From: Alphaproteobacteria bacterium
GTDB taxonomy: Bacteria > Pseudomonadota > Alphaproteobacteria > Micropepsales > Micropepsaceae
NCBI GenBank assembly: GCA_003131925.1
Contig: PKWC01000257.1
Span: 12,706 to 38,242 of the forward strand
Direction: 5' to 3'
Length of the DNA stretch: 25,537 nucleotides
The position numbers were made by a program, and so were the translations under genes. Shown here piece by piece: positions 13,637-21,940 of the stretch (its first letter is position 1; each line of letters opens with the position of its first letter). The notes under the pieces are model-generated. The model was not told the DNA's origin, did not search any database, and saw only the letters and a program-made list of their open reading frames with translations.

Positions 13637-14692
13637 CTAGCACCGTGCGTAAAAATCGATGCCCGACGCATCGGCGCTTCGCGAGATGATTCCGCGCGCA
13701 CGCAGACAATTGAGATGCGCGAGGCTTTCGCCTGTCGCCATCAGATAGTTTCCGCTCGTGATACGGCTCCGAAAAAGGGCGGCGAAGCAATCGATCGCTC
13801 GCTGAGGCTCGGCGCACAATTCGACAAGCCTTTCCATGTTCCATTCATGCTCACCGATAAGCTCCGCCAGCCGGACTGACGCGCCGCGAAACGGCTCGTT
13901 GTGAGACGGCAGGACAAGCACGTCTGGCGGAAGGAGCCGCTTCAGTTTCGTGCAGGAATCGAGCCAATCCTGCAAAGGATTCGCCTCAGGCTCGGTGGGA
14001 AAGACGCTCACATTGGACGATATGCGCGGCAGGATCTGGTCGCCTGAAATGAACAACTTGTCTTCTTTGCACCAGAGGCAGGCATGCTCCGGCGCGTGAC
14101 CGCGCCCCACCACGACTTCCCAGACGCGGGAACCGATCGCGATTTGGTCGCCGTCGCGGATTCGCCGGTATGAATTGGGCAGCCTGAAAACGCCGCGCCC
14201 GAATCCGCCAAACCGTGACCGATAGTCCGCAAGTGCATCGTCGGGAAACCCGGCCGCCCGATAAAACCGCACGCCCTCTTCGGGCGCTTCCTGGCCGGTG
14301 TCCGCAACCAAGTTGCGGCACATGAGATAATCGGTTCGCGACATCCACAAATCGACGTCAAATCGGCGCACGAGCCAGCCGGCCAGCCCGACGTGGTCGG
14401 GATGAAGATGCGTGACGATTACGCGCCGCACCGGACGATCTTCCATCACGTCCGCAAACAGCTTCTTCCACGCTTCGGCCGTCGACTCGTCGCGAATTCC
14501 CGTGTCGACGATCGTCCAGCCGCCCTCGTCTTCCAGCAGCCACAAATTGATGTGATTAAGCTGGAACGGTAGTCGCATGCGCACCCAATGGACGCCGGGC
14601 GCCACGACCAGTGTTTCACCAAGCTCCGGTCGCGCCGTGAATGGATAGTCCAAATTCCGGCCCGGCCGGGCTGGAGGCCCGTTCTCCGACAC
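13637..14692 (-). CDS. MBL-fold metallo-hydrolase, 351 aa
   Basis: A metallo-beta-lactamase-fold hydrolase with the metal-binding signature HLHPDH (His95, His97, Asp99, His100), a further His in GRGHAPEH, the bridging Asp in SGDQILP and a late His in LPSHNEP. The C-terminal 80 residues (RLVELCAEPQRAIDCF, then LAHLNCLRARGII) resemble the winged-helix tail of LACTB2/glyoxalase II-like members. The substrate is unknown; thioesters, lactones, esters and nucleic acids are all possible in this superfamily. The GTG at 14692 is preceded by GAGGG (14703 to 14699) at 6 nt, and sequence upstream of it does not look like protein. It is divergent from the yceI operon. Confidence 0.83.
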   Translation of the reverse strand: MSENGPPARPGRNLDYPFTARPELGETLVVAPGVHWVRMRLPFQLNHINLWLLEDEGGWTIVDTGIRDESTAEAWKKLFADVMEDRPVRRVIVTHLHPDHVGLAGWLVRRFDVDLWMSRTDYLMCRNLVADTGQEAPEEGVRFYRAAGFPDDALADYRSRFGGFGRGVFRLPNSYRRIRDGDQIAIGSRVWEVVVGRGHAPEHACLWCKEDKLFISGDQILPRISSNVSVFPTEPEANPLQDWLDSCTKLKRLLPPDVLVLPSHNEPFRGASVRLAELIGEHEWNMERLVELCAEPQRAIDCFAALFRSRITSGNYLMATGESLAHLNCLRARGIISRSADASGIDFYARC

Positions 14693-14831
14693 GCAATACC
14701 CTCGCTGAAGGCCAATCGAAACGACTATGCGACACGCTCGATGTCCGTCAAGCCGTTTGGGAATAAATGGGCCCTGATGCTCGTCGTTCCAGTGCGAGCA
14801 CCAGGTCGGCAAGTCGAATTTTCGCCGCTGC

Positions 14832-14856
14832 CGGCGCAACGATTGTGTTTGCGCCG
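14832..14856. repeat. 8-bp inverted repeat upstream of the yceI operon
   Basis: CGGCGCAA (14832-14839), a 9-nt centre and TTGCGCCG (14849-14856) are perfectly complementary. It lies 68 bp before the first yceI start, between two divergent genes, so an operator is plausible. Confidence 0.45.
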
Positions 14857-14861
14857 AAAGA

Positions 14862-14874
14862 GGAATTCAATTCC
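14862..14874. repeat. Inverted repeat GGAATT-C-AATTCC
   Basis: A 13-bp dyad with 6-bp arms and one central base lies 5 bp after the 14832-14856 repeat and 50 bp before the yceI start. It may be a second operator half or a separate site. Confidence 0.35.
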
Positions 14875-14923
14875 CCGATAGCCAACCACCGCGGTGACCC
14901 GCCTGCACGCGAGGAAATCACAG

Positions 14924-15550
14924 ATGCGCCGGTTTGAAATAACCGTTCTGTCGTTGGGGATTCTTCTCTCGGCCATGTTTCCGGCTGCTGCCCAGAGTGT
15001 TTCCAAGGATCCGGTCCGCGCGCCGAACGATGCGTACGAAGTAGATCCTCATGGCCACACACAAGTGCTGTTCTCGATCCTGCATCTTGGGCTCACTGAC
15101 TATTATGGACGGTTCGACAAGGTCTCCGGCACACTCAACTACGATGGAAATCAACCGGAGCGCAGCTCTCTCTCGATCACGATCGACACGAGCAGTGTCA
15201 ATACGCCGAGCGATCGCCTGACCGGCGAATTAAAGGGGATGTCGGTCTTCAATACCCAGCAATTTCCAACAGCGAACTTCAAATCCACCGCCGTCACACG
15301 CACCGGGCCGGATACCGGCCGCGTCGCAGGACTGCTCACGATCGGGAACGTCACAAAGCCCGTGACCCTCGATGTCACCTTCAACGGCGGCGAACAGAAC
15401 CCGATGGGCAATGGCTACGCGCTGGGTTTTCGCGCCACGGCAACCATCCGTCGCAGCGATTTCGGCCTGAACGCGATGAGTTGGTCGACGTATGTCGGCA
15501 ACGATGTGCATCTGATCATTGAAGCGATGTTCGACCAGCAGAAAAGCTAG
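14924..15550 (+). CDS. YceI family periplasmic isoprenoid-binding protein (first copy)
   Basis: A 208-residue protein with a signal peptide (MRRFEITVLSLGILLSAMFP to AAAQS) and a YceI lipocalin-like beta-barrel. The barrel is marked by YEVDPHGHTQVLFSILHLG, FDKVSGTLNYD, LKGMSVFNTQQFPTANFKST, LTIGNVTKPVTLDVTFNG and RSDFGLN near the end. YceI proteins bind polyisoprenoid chains such as quinones in their barrel. The ATG at 14924 has GAGGA (14911-14915) 8 nt upstream. It is the first gene of a tight three-gene unit with a cytochrome b561 2 nt downstream and a second yceI. Confidence 0.92.
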   Translation: MRRFEITVLSLGILLSAMFPAAAQSVSKDPVRAPNDAYEVDPHGHTQVLFSILHLGLTDYYGRFDKVSGTLNYDGNQPERSSLSITIDTSSVNTPSDRLTGELKGMSVFNTQQFPTANFKSTAVTRTGPDTGRVAGLLTIGNVTKPVTLDVTFNGGEQNPMGNGYALGFRATATIRRSDFGLNAMSWSTYVGNDVHLIIEAMFDQQKS

Positions 15551-15552
15551 AC

Positions 15553-16146
15553 ATGCCGCTGGCCAACACGCGCGCACGCTACGGAATCGTTGCGATGACG
15601 CTTCATTGGCTTATTGCGGGTGCAGTCATCCTAAATATCTGCCTCGGACTCTACATGGTACAGATATTGTCGGATCAGGACCCGGCACGATTTGCTGTCG
15701 TTCAGTTCCACAAATCGGTGGGCTTGAGCGTTCTCGTCCTGAGCCTCATCAGGCTGGGTTGGCGGCTCGTCAATCCGGTTCCGCCGCTCCCCTCGTCGAT
15801 AAGTCCCTGGCTGAAGACAGCGGCACACGGAACGCACTACCTGCTTTATTTTTTAATTATTGCCGTTCCGCTTACGGGGTGGGCGCTTATATCCGCCTCG
15901 CCGCTGGGCCTGCCGACCAGCTATTTCGGCACCTTCCATTGGCCGCACATTCCGTTCCTCGCCGACCTGCCGCGCGCCCAGAAAAGACCTCTCCAGCACG
16001 AATTCGCACTCCTGCATATCTATCTCGCATTCTCGGCGATCCTTCTCATCCCGATTCATGTGGCGGGTGCGCTCTACCATCAATGGCGCGGTGAGGATGT
16101 GCTGCGCCGCATGCTGCCCGGAACGCGGATTGCGAGAGAAACATGA
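15553..16146 (+). CDS. Cytochrome b561 (CybB/YceJ type)
   Basis: A 197-residue four-helix membrane protein of the bacterial diheme cytochrome b561 family, which passes electrons between quinol and other carriers or superoxide at the inner membrane. Helices are at about 12-35, 53-72, 92-113 and 150-175. Candidate heme-ligand histidines sit in TLHW (18), FHK (53), LLHIYLA (155) and PIHVAG (169), with additional His92 and His95. Length matches E. coli CybB plus a loop (about 115-148). It starts 2 nt after the first yceI stop, and its stop overlaps the second yceI start by 4 nt, so the three proteins are likely made together. Confidence 0.92.
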   Translation: MPLANTRARYGIVAMTLHWLIAGAVILNICLGLYMVQILSDQDPARFAVVQFHKSVGLSVLVLSLIRLGWRLVNPVPPLPSSISPWLKTAAHGTHYLLYFLIIAVPLTGWALISASPLGLPTSYFGTFHWPHIPFLADLPRAQKRPLQHEFALLHIYLAFSAILLIPIHVAGALYHQWRGEDVLRRMLPGTRIARET

Positions 16147-16697
16147 GACGTATCTTCCTTGCGATCGTCGTGCCTGCTCTTCTTGCGGCTGTTCCGGCAC
16201 GCGCCGCTCATTGGACGGTGGACTACGCAAAGAGCCGTCTCGGATTTACCGTCCAGTGGAGCAACGAGCCGTTCTCCGCATCCTTTGCGCGATGGAACGC
16301 GGATGTCGATTTCGATCCCGCCGACCCTGTGCATGGAAAAGCCGTCGTAACGATCGATCTCGCCAGCGAGACATCGGATGAGCCCGATTTCGACAGCGGG
16401 CTAAAAGGCGCGCAGGGATTTGAAACGTCGAAATTACCTGTCGCGCGATTCGCTTCGAAGCGCTTCGTCCGCAAATCTGGCAACAATTATCTGGCGGAGG
16501 GTGTGCTTTCGCTTCACGGCATTTCGCGTGATATTGAATTGCCCTTCACGCTTGCTATTTCCGGACGCTCGGCCCATGTGACCGGATCGGCCCATGTGCT
16601 TCGTACCGATTTTGGATTGGGCAACGACACATGGTCTGCCCCCTCGCTGGTTTCGCACGACGTTTCGATTAATGTCGATCTCACTGCGACACAATAG
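16143..16697 (+). CDS. YceI family periplasmic protein (second copy)
   Basis: A 184-residue exported protein: signal peptide MRRIFLAIVVPALLAAVPAR with cleavage after ARAA, then a YceI barrel with WTVDYAKSRLGFTVQW, FARWNADVDFDP, LKGAQGFETSKLPVARFAS, LSLHGISRDIELPF and RTDFGLGNDTW. It differs clearly from the first copy: FETSKLP in place of FNTQQFP, and a shorter N-terminus. The two are diverged paralogues, not a recent duplication. It is translationally coupled to the cytochrome gene by a 4-nt overlap. E. coli has only a single yceJ-yceI pair. Confidence 0.92.
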   Translation: MRRIFLAIVVPALLAAVPARAAHWTVDYAKSRLGFTVQWSNEPFSASFARWNADVDFDPADPVHGKAVVTIDLASETSDEPDFDSGLKGAQGFETSKLPVARFASKRFVRKSGNNYLAEGVLSLHGISRDIELPFTLAISGRSAHVTGSAHVLRTDFGLGNDTWSAPSLVSHDVSINVDLTATQ

Positions 16698-16739
16698 ATA
16701 TCGCGGAACGCGCGCGAGGACCACGCAGCTTGTGCCGAC

Positions 16740-17696
16740 GTGAGCGCATGCGTCCAGAAGGCAAATGCCGAATCGATCGCGCGCGCTGCTGCGATTCTGC
16801 GCCGGGGTGGGCTCGTCGCATTTCCCACCGAGACGGTGTACGGGCTCGGCGCCGACGCTGCCAATGATGAGGCCGTAGCCGCCATCTTCGCAGCAAAACG
16901 ACGGCCGCAGTTCAATCCTCTGATCGTTCACGTGCGAAATCTCGAACACGCGCGCGAGTTCGCGGACTTCAACGCTCAAGCCCAATCCCTGGCAGAGGCG
17001 TTCTGGCCGGGGCCATTGACGATGGTGTTGCCGCGACGTCCACGTGCGTGCGTTTCCCTGCTGGCCAGTGCCGGCCTGGACTCCATCGCCCTGCGCGTTC
17101 CTGCTCACCCCACGGCGCACCTACTCCTGCGTGAATCCGGACTGGCGATCGCAGCCCCGAGCGCCAATCCCTCCGGAAGCATCAGCCCGACGACTGCAGC
17201 ACACGTGGCCGAAAGTCTTGGCGGGTCAGTGGACCTTGTGCTCGACGACGGCGCTGCCACCTTGGGTATTGAATCCGCTATTGTCGGCTTTGCCGAATTC
17301 GGGCCGCTGCTTCTGCGGCCAGGAGCGCTGGCGCGCGCGAAAATCGAAGCGCTGGTTGGAAGACTTCAAGCTCCAACTGGCGAAACCATCGTCTCACCGG
17401 GACAATTGACCAGCCACTATGCGCCGCGCGCCGAGCTGCGCCTTCACGCACGGACAGTTGGTTGCGGAGAAGCCTTGCTCGCGTTCGGTCCAGAGATACC
17501 GATGGGCGTGCAGCTGATCCGCAATCTCAGCCCATCCGGCAATGTCCGGGAAGCGGCGGCCAATCTCTTTGCGATGCTTCGAGAACTCGACGCATCGGAC
17601 TGTCGTTGCATTGCCGTCATGCCCATCCCCGAACATGACTTGGGCGAGGCAATCAACGATCGCCTGCGCCGCGCCGCAGCAAGGAGGAATGGCTGA
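16740..17696 (+). CDS. L-threonylcarbamoyladenylate synthase, Sua5 type
   Basis: The enzyme makes threonylcarbamoyl-AMP from threonine, bicarbonate and ATP, the first step of the t6A37 modification of ANN-decoding tRNAs. The YrdC/TsaC domain (about 10-200) shows FPTETVYGLGADA (about 28-40), KRRPQFNPLIVHV (about 53-65), FWPGPLTMVLPR, ALRVPAHPTA and APSANPSGSISPT. The linker SPGQLTSHYAPRAELRL leads into the C-terminal Sua5 domain, so this is the long form (318 residues) rather than short TsaC. The start is a GTG at 16740 without a clear nearby Shine-Dalgarno. The stop is 3 nt before the flavoprotein gene, with which it is probably cotranscribed. Confidence 0.92.
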   Translation: MSACVQKANAESIARAAAILRRGGLVAFPTETVYGLGADAANDEAVAAIFAAKRRPQFNPLIVHVRNLEHAREFADFNAQAQSLAEAFWPGPLTMVLPRRPRACVSLLASAGLDSIALRVPAHPTAHLLLRESGLAIAAPSANPSGSISPTTAAHVAESLGGSVDLVLDDGAATLGIESAIVGFAEFGPLLLRPGALARAKIEALVGRLQAPTGETIVSPGQLTSHYAPRAELRLHARTVGCGEALLAFGPEIPMGVQLIRNLSPSGNVREAAANLFAMLRELDASDCRCIAVMPIPEHDLGEAINDRLRRAAARRNG

Positions 17697-17699
17697 ACG

Positions 17700-19112
17700 A
17701 TGACAGCCTCGGCTGAAACGATCGAGCGACTCAAACAAGCCGTCGGACCAGATGGCTTCAGCGATGACGTTTCGGAACTGAAACCGCATCTCACCGAATG
17801 GCGCGGGAAATATCGCGGTTGCACACCGTTGATGCTGAAGCCGCGAACAACGGCGGAAATTGCCGCAATTTTATCCATTTGCAATGAAACCCGCACGCCG
17901 GTGGTACCACAGGGAGGCAACACCGGACTCGTCGGAGCTCAGGTGCCCTTCAATGGCGAGATACTGCTCTACCTTGGACGCATGAACGGCATTCGCAATA
18001 TCGACGTCGATGACATGACCGCCATCGCAGAGGCGGGCGTCGTATTGGGCGAATTTCAGCGCGCCATCAGCGTCTCCGGCGCGTACTTTCCCCTGAGCCT
18101 CGCCGCCGAGGGCTCGGCCACGCTGGGAGGCAATCTTTCGACCAACGCCGGTGGGACCAACGTTCTGCGTTACGGCTCCGCGCGCCAACTCGTGCTGGGC
18201 GTCGAAGTCGTCTTGGCCGACGGGCGCGTGCTCGACCTGCTGCGCGTCCTCCACAAGGACAACACAGGCTACGACTTGAAACAGCTCTTCATTGGCGCCG
18301 AGGGCACGTTGGGCGTAATCACTGCCGCAGCGCTAAAACTTTTCCCGAAGCCCGTGAACCGCGAAACGGCGTTTGTTGCCGTGCGCGATGCCAATGCGGC
18401 AGTGGAATTGTTGCGCCTGCTTCAAAATGAGACTGGCGGCCTGATCTCCGCCTTCGAGCTCCTTCCCCGCATCGGACTCGAACTGGTGCTCGCGCACATT
18501 CCTCGGACACGGGATCCGCTCACCACCCCTTCGCCCTGGTACGTGTTGGTAGAAGCAGAGAGTGCGTCCGCGATTCCGCTGAGGGCAATTGTTGAGCAAG
18601 CCTTTTCCGCCGCCCTCCATTCCGGTCTCGTCACGGATGCAACACTGGCGTCCAGCGAGAATCAGCGCGGCGCCCTCTGGCGGTTGCGCGAAAGCATGTC
18701 GGAAGCGCAGAAGCTCGAGGGCGCATCGATCAAGCACGACATTTCCATTCCCGTCCACGCGATCCCGGCGTTTCTCGCGCAAGGCACCGCCGCCGTCAAA
18801 GCGTTGATTCCGGAGGTCAGACCCGTGTCCTTCGGGCACATCGGAGACGGCAACATACATTTCAACTTCAGCGCGCCCAAGGGCGGAAGCGATCCGCAAT
18901 TCCTGTCCCGATGGGAAGAAGTTTCACGCATCGTGCACGATATCACCCATGGTCTCGGCGGTTCGATTAGCGCAGAACATGGAATTGGCGTCATGAAGCG
19001 CGATGAAATCGTCCGTTACAAAGGTGCCACGGAACTGGACGTCATGCGCACGCTGAAACGGTCCCTCGATCCCAACAACATATTGAATCCGGGAAAAGTG
19101 CTGCAGATTTAA
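17700..19112 (+). CDS. FAD-linked D-2-hydroxyacid dehydrogenase (GlcD / D-2-hydroxyglutarate dehydrogenase family)
   Basis: A 470-residue flavoprotein with an N-terminal PCMH-type FAD domain and a C-terminal FAD-oxidase domain. The N-terminal domain has VPQGGNTGLVGAQVP, AAEGSATLGGNLSTNAGG, VLRYGSARQLVLGVE and FIGAEGTLGVITAA. The C-terminal domain has FGHIGDGNIHFNF and SAEHGIGVMKRDEI, which contain the metal- and substrate-binding His residues. Substrates in the family are D-2-hydroxyglutarate, D-lactate and glycolate. Sequence alone does not separate them, but a single polypeptide of this length fits D-2-hydroxyglutarate or D-lactate dehydrogenase better than the glycolate oxidase complex, whose glcE and glcF are absent here. 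Electrons would go to ETF or quinone. Confidence 0.88.
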   Translation: MTASAETIERLKQAVGPDGFSDDVSELKPHLTEWRGKYRGCTPLMLKPRTTAEIAAILSICNETRTPVVPQGGNTGLVGAQVPFNGEILLYLGRMNGIRNIDVDDMTAIAEAGVVLGEFQRAISVSGAYFPLSLAAEGSATLGGNLSTNAGGTNVLRYGSARQLVLGVEVVLADGRVLDLLRVLHKDNTGYDLKQLFIGAEGTLGVITAAALKLFPKPVNRETAFVAVRDANAAVELLRLLQNETGGLISAFELLPRIGLELVLAHIPRTRDPLTTPSPWYVLVEAESASAIPLRAIVEQAFSAALHSGLVTDATLASSENQRGALWRLRESMSEAQKLEGASIKHDISIPVHAIPAFLAQGTAAVKALIPEVRPVSFGHIGDGNIHFNFSAPKGGSDPQFLSRWEEVSRIVHDITHGLGGSISAEHGIGVMKRDEIVRYKGATELDVMRTLKRSLDPNNILNPGKVLQI

Positions 19113-19152
19113 GGAACCGCGCTAATCGCCGAAGCGAATGCGCGCGAACCTC

Positions 19153-21813
19153 CTACGCCGCTTTTGTTAGCACGGGTTCTCCGGCCGTTGGCCTGGCGGC
19201 GGCAATCAGGGTCAGGTGGGGCGATTTGGCGATCTGACGGTACGAAGCCGCGCTCACGCGAGCGGTAATAAGCGTGGCCGCGTATGGCAGACTCTGGATT
19301 GCCAGCATGGTTGTCCAAAGCGTGGATGCCTTATCGTCGAACCCGCGCACGAACATCATCGCCATCGTGGCCAGAACGCACAACGCAAACAGGCTGGTTT
19401 CCTGCCAGGTCAGGCGCAATACTTCCTTGAGAAAAGCGGGGTTCTGGCATTTTGGCGTTCGCAGGAAGGGTTTCCGCGACGTGAATATTCCGGCAAGGAC
19501 TGCTTTGCCGACCGTGTGTGTCAGCGCAAGTCCGGCCGTCGAGGCCAGGACCGCACCGTACATGCCCGACCCGACCTTCTGGGGATAGAGCAGCAACGTT
19601 TTCAGTGTCTTGGCGCTGAAAAGAGCGATGGCAGCTGCCGAAAGCGCCCCCATCGGCACATCGAAATAGTTGGGAGCAATCGTCATCATCGCGGTCCAGA
19701 TCAGCGCGAACAGCGTCACGATCAATCCCAGCCCATCGGAAATCCACGGCAGCCAGCCGCAGAGAAACTGGTAGCGCTGCTCCCACGTCAGCGCGCTGCG
19801 CCCGAGGAATATCGCCCGCGCATGACGCTTCATGATCTGCATCGCGCCATAGACCCAACGGTGGCGCTGGCCCATGAAGGCGCCAAGTGTGTCCGGCGTA
19901 AGGCCTTTGCCCATGCTCTGCGGTATGTACGCGGCGCTGTAGCCCGCCTCAAAGAGTTTGAGCCCGAGTTCGGTATCCTCGGTGATGCACCAGGCGCTCC
20001 ATCCGCCCACGCTTTCGAGAACGTCCCTGCGCACGATCGTCATCGTGCCGTGCTGGATGATCGCATCGTGCTCGTTTCGCTCCACCATGCCGATATGGAA
20101 GAAGCCGCGATATTCCTCGAAGCACATCTTCTTGAATACGCTTGCGCTACCGTCGCGATAGTCCTGCGGTCCCTGAACCAGCGCCACTTTCGGTGAGGCG
20201 AAGAACGGCAAGGCGCGGCGAAGCCAGTAGGGCTCCACCTGGTAGTCGCTGTCGATGACGGCAATGTAGTCCGCCTGTCTGTCGCTCAGCCGCAATGCTT
20301 CGTTGAGAGCGCCCGCCTTGAAGCCTTTCACCCCCTCCAGATGATGAAAATGAAATCTTGGGCCGAGTTCCTCACAATGCGCCTCGACAGGCCGCCAAAC
20401 CTCGGCATCCACTGTATTGTTGTCGAGCACGACGACTTCGAAATTGTCGTAATCCAGATGCGAAAGCGCATCCAGCGTTGCGATCACCATCGCGGGAGGC
20501 TCATTGTAGCAGGGAACGTGAACGGAGATCCGCGGCTGGCGCTCCGGAATGGCGGCGCGCAACACGCGCCGCTCGACGCGCCACAAGGTTGAGGCGAGCT
20601 CGATGCCCTCGGTGAGGATGACGGCCGCGGCAAGGAGCACCAGGGGGATCATCGCCAGGGTCATGGCAAGGTCGCTCGGCTGGATGTATTCGAGCGTGCT
20701 CGCATCGAGCAGCACGAGTAGTCCGGTGGAGACAAAACCAACGAGCGCACCCATGACGATATAGCCGGGCTGTCGAACCCGGGGCATTCGGCCGAGAATG
20801 AGAAGGCCTAGAAGCAGCGACAACAATGCCGCACCGGACGCGTAGCTTCTCCAGGCCGGGAACGAGCGCAGCATTCCGGTAAAAGAGAATTTTGGATCGC
20901 CGTTGGCGTCGAAGAGGCCCCAATAAGCGCCAACGGCGCCCTCATGACTGCCCTTCCAAGGCTGGTCGTAGGCCTCGAGGAGATAGTAGTCGTAGCCCTT
21001 CTCCAGCGCGAGCTGGACGAAGCCGCGGATGAAATAGGCCTGTTCGGCCGGCGACGCTTCAGCGGCCTTGTGCGCGCGTCCGGCCGAGGGCCAGCCAACT
21101 TCTCCGATGACGATCGGCTTGTCGGGAAATTCTTCCTGCACGTCGGCGTAGAACCGCTGGAGGGAACCGAGCGAGCGGTGAACGGGCACGCCCTCCCAAT
21201 ATGGAAGGAGATGAATGGTTATGAAATCGACGTACTGGCCGATCTCGGGATTGAGCAGCCATTGCGACCACGTCTCGGCTGTGGAGACCTTGATGCGATT
21301 GGGCAGGGCGGCGCGTACACGGCGAATGTATTCGTTCAGCTGATCGGCGCCGACATAGCCAAACAGAATGGCTTCGTTGCCGACAAAGACGCGATCGACC
21401 ACCCGCCGATTGGCGAGCGCCACCCGGATGCCCTTGTCGATCTCCTTTTCGTTTTCTTCGAGATCGGGCCCGATCCACAGGCCGAGCGACACCGTCATGC
21501 CGTACCGGCGGGCGATCTCCGGCACCCGGTCCAGGCCGTTGGCGACGGTATAGGTCCGCACCCGTGCGGTAATCTGCGAGATCTGGGCCAGGTCCCGGTC
21601 GATCTGCTCGGGCGAGGTCCAGTCATGATCCTTCTTGGTGAAAAGGTGGCTGGGATTGTAGGCGATGCCGCGGACCTGGCCGTCCCAGTCGGGCGCGATG
21701 ACGGCGTAGTCCTGGCTCGCCCAGAAAAGGGCGCTGGCGCCGACAACAAGCAGCAGCGCGACGGCTATGCGCACGTTCCCGCGCGAGAGACCGCGGCGCC
21801 ATATCCCGATCAT
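19153..21813 (-). CDS. NdvB-like beta-glucan synthase: GH17 domain fused to GT2 glycosyltransferase
   Basis: An 886-residue inner-membrane protein. Order: TM1 (about 15-31); GH17-like domain (about 40-325) with candidate acid/base Glu in FVGNEAI (147) and nucleophile Glu in IGEVGWPS (238); TM2-TM4 (about 326-402). A GT2 domain (about 428-665) follows, with VPCYNEPP, DSDYQ (521-525), TED (611-613) and QRHRW (649-653), then four or more further TM helices. By helix count GH17 faces the periplasm and GT2 the cytoplasm. GT2 would polymerise UDP-glucose into a beta-glucan, and the GH17 domain could cleave or transglycosylate the exported chain. The architecture resembles Pseudomonas NdvB, linked to cyclic beta-1,3-glucans. 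GGGAG lies 11 nt before the ATG. Confidence 0.87.
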   Translation of the reverse strand: MIGIWRRGLSRGNVRIAVALLLVVGASALFWASQDYAVIAPDWDGQVRGIAYNPSHLFTKKDHDWTSPEQIDRDLAQISQITARVRTYTVANGLDRVPEIARRYGMTVSLGLWIGPDLEENEKEIDKGIRVALANRRVVDRVFVGNEAILFGYVGADQLNEYIRRVRAALPNRIKVSTAETWSQWLLNPEIGQYVDFITIHLLPYWEGVPVHRSLGSLQRFYADVQEEFPDKPIVIGEVGWPSAGRAHKAAEASPAEQAYFIRGFVQLALEKGYDYYLLEAYDQPWKGSHEGAVGAYWGLFDANGDPKFSFTGMLRSFPAWRSYASGAALLSLLLGLLILGRMPRVRQPGYIVMGALVGFVSTGLLVLLDASTLEYIQPSDLAMTLAMIPLVLLAAAVILTEGIELASTLWRVERRVLRAAIPERQPRISVHVPCYNEPPAMVIATLDALSHLDYDNFEVVVLDNNTVDAEVWRPVEAHCEELGPRFHFHHLEGVKGFKAGALNEALRLSDRQADYIAVIDSDYQVEPYWLRRALPFFASPKVALVQGPQDYRDGSASVFKKMCFEEYRGFFHIGMVERNEHDAIIQHGTMTIVRRDVLESVGGWSAWCITEDTELGLKLFEAGYSAAYIPQSMGKGLTPDTLGAFMGQRHRWVYGAMQIMKRHARAIFLGRSALTWEQRYQFLCGWLPWISDGLGLIVTLFALIWTAMMTIAPNYFDVPMGALSAAAIALFSAKTLKTLLLYPQKVGSGMYGAVLASTAGLALTHTVGKAVLAGIFTSRKPFLRTPKCQNPAFLKEVLRLTWQETSLFALCVLATMAMMFVRGFDDKASTLWTTMLAIQSLPYAATLITARVSAASYRQIAKSPHLTLIAAARPTAGEPVLTKAA

Positions 21814-21855
21814 GCCGGACTCAGCTCCCGCTCGCTTATCGCTCTAAACGCCGGA

Positions 21856-21870
21856 GACGACGAAGTCGTC
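21856..21870. repeat. Hairpin between the FKBP gene and the GH17-GT2 gene
   Basis: GACGAC-GAA-GTCGTC is a perfect 6-bp stem with a 3-nt loop, 43 bp upstream of the GH17-GT2 start and 70 bp after the FKBP stop, both on the minus strand. No T run follows. Confidence 0.35.
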
Positions 21871-21940
21871 GCCGTTCGATTTCATCATAGCACGGTTGCG
21901 GACGATTTGTGCGGCCGCTCCACAAAGGCGCGGCCCGCCG

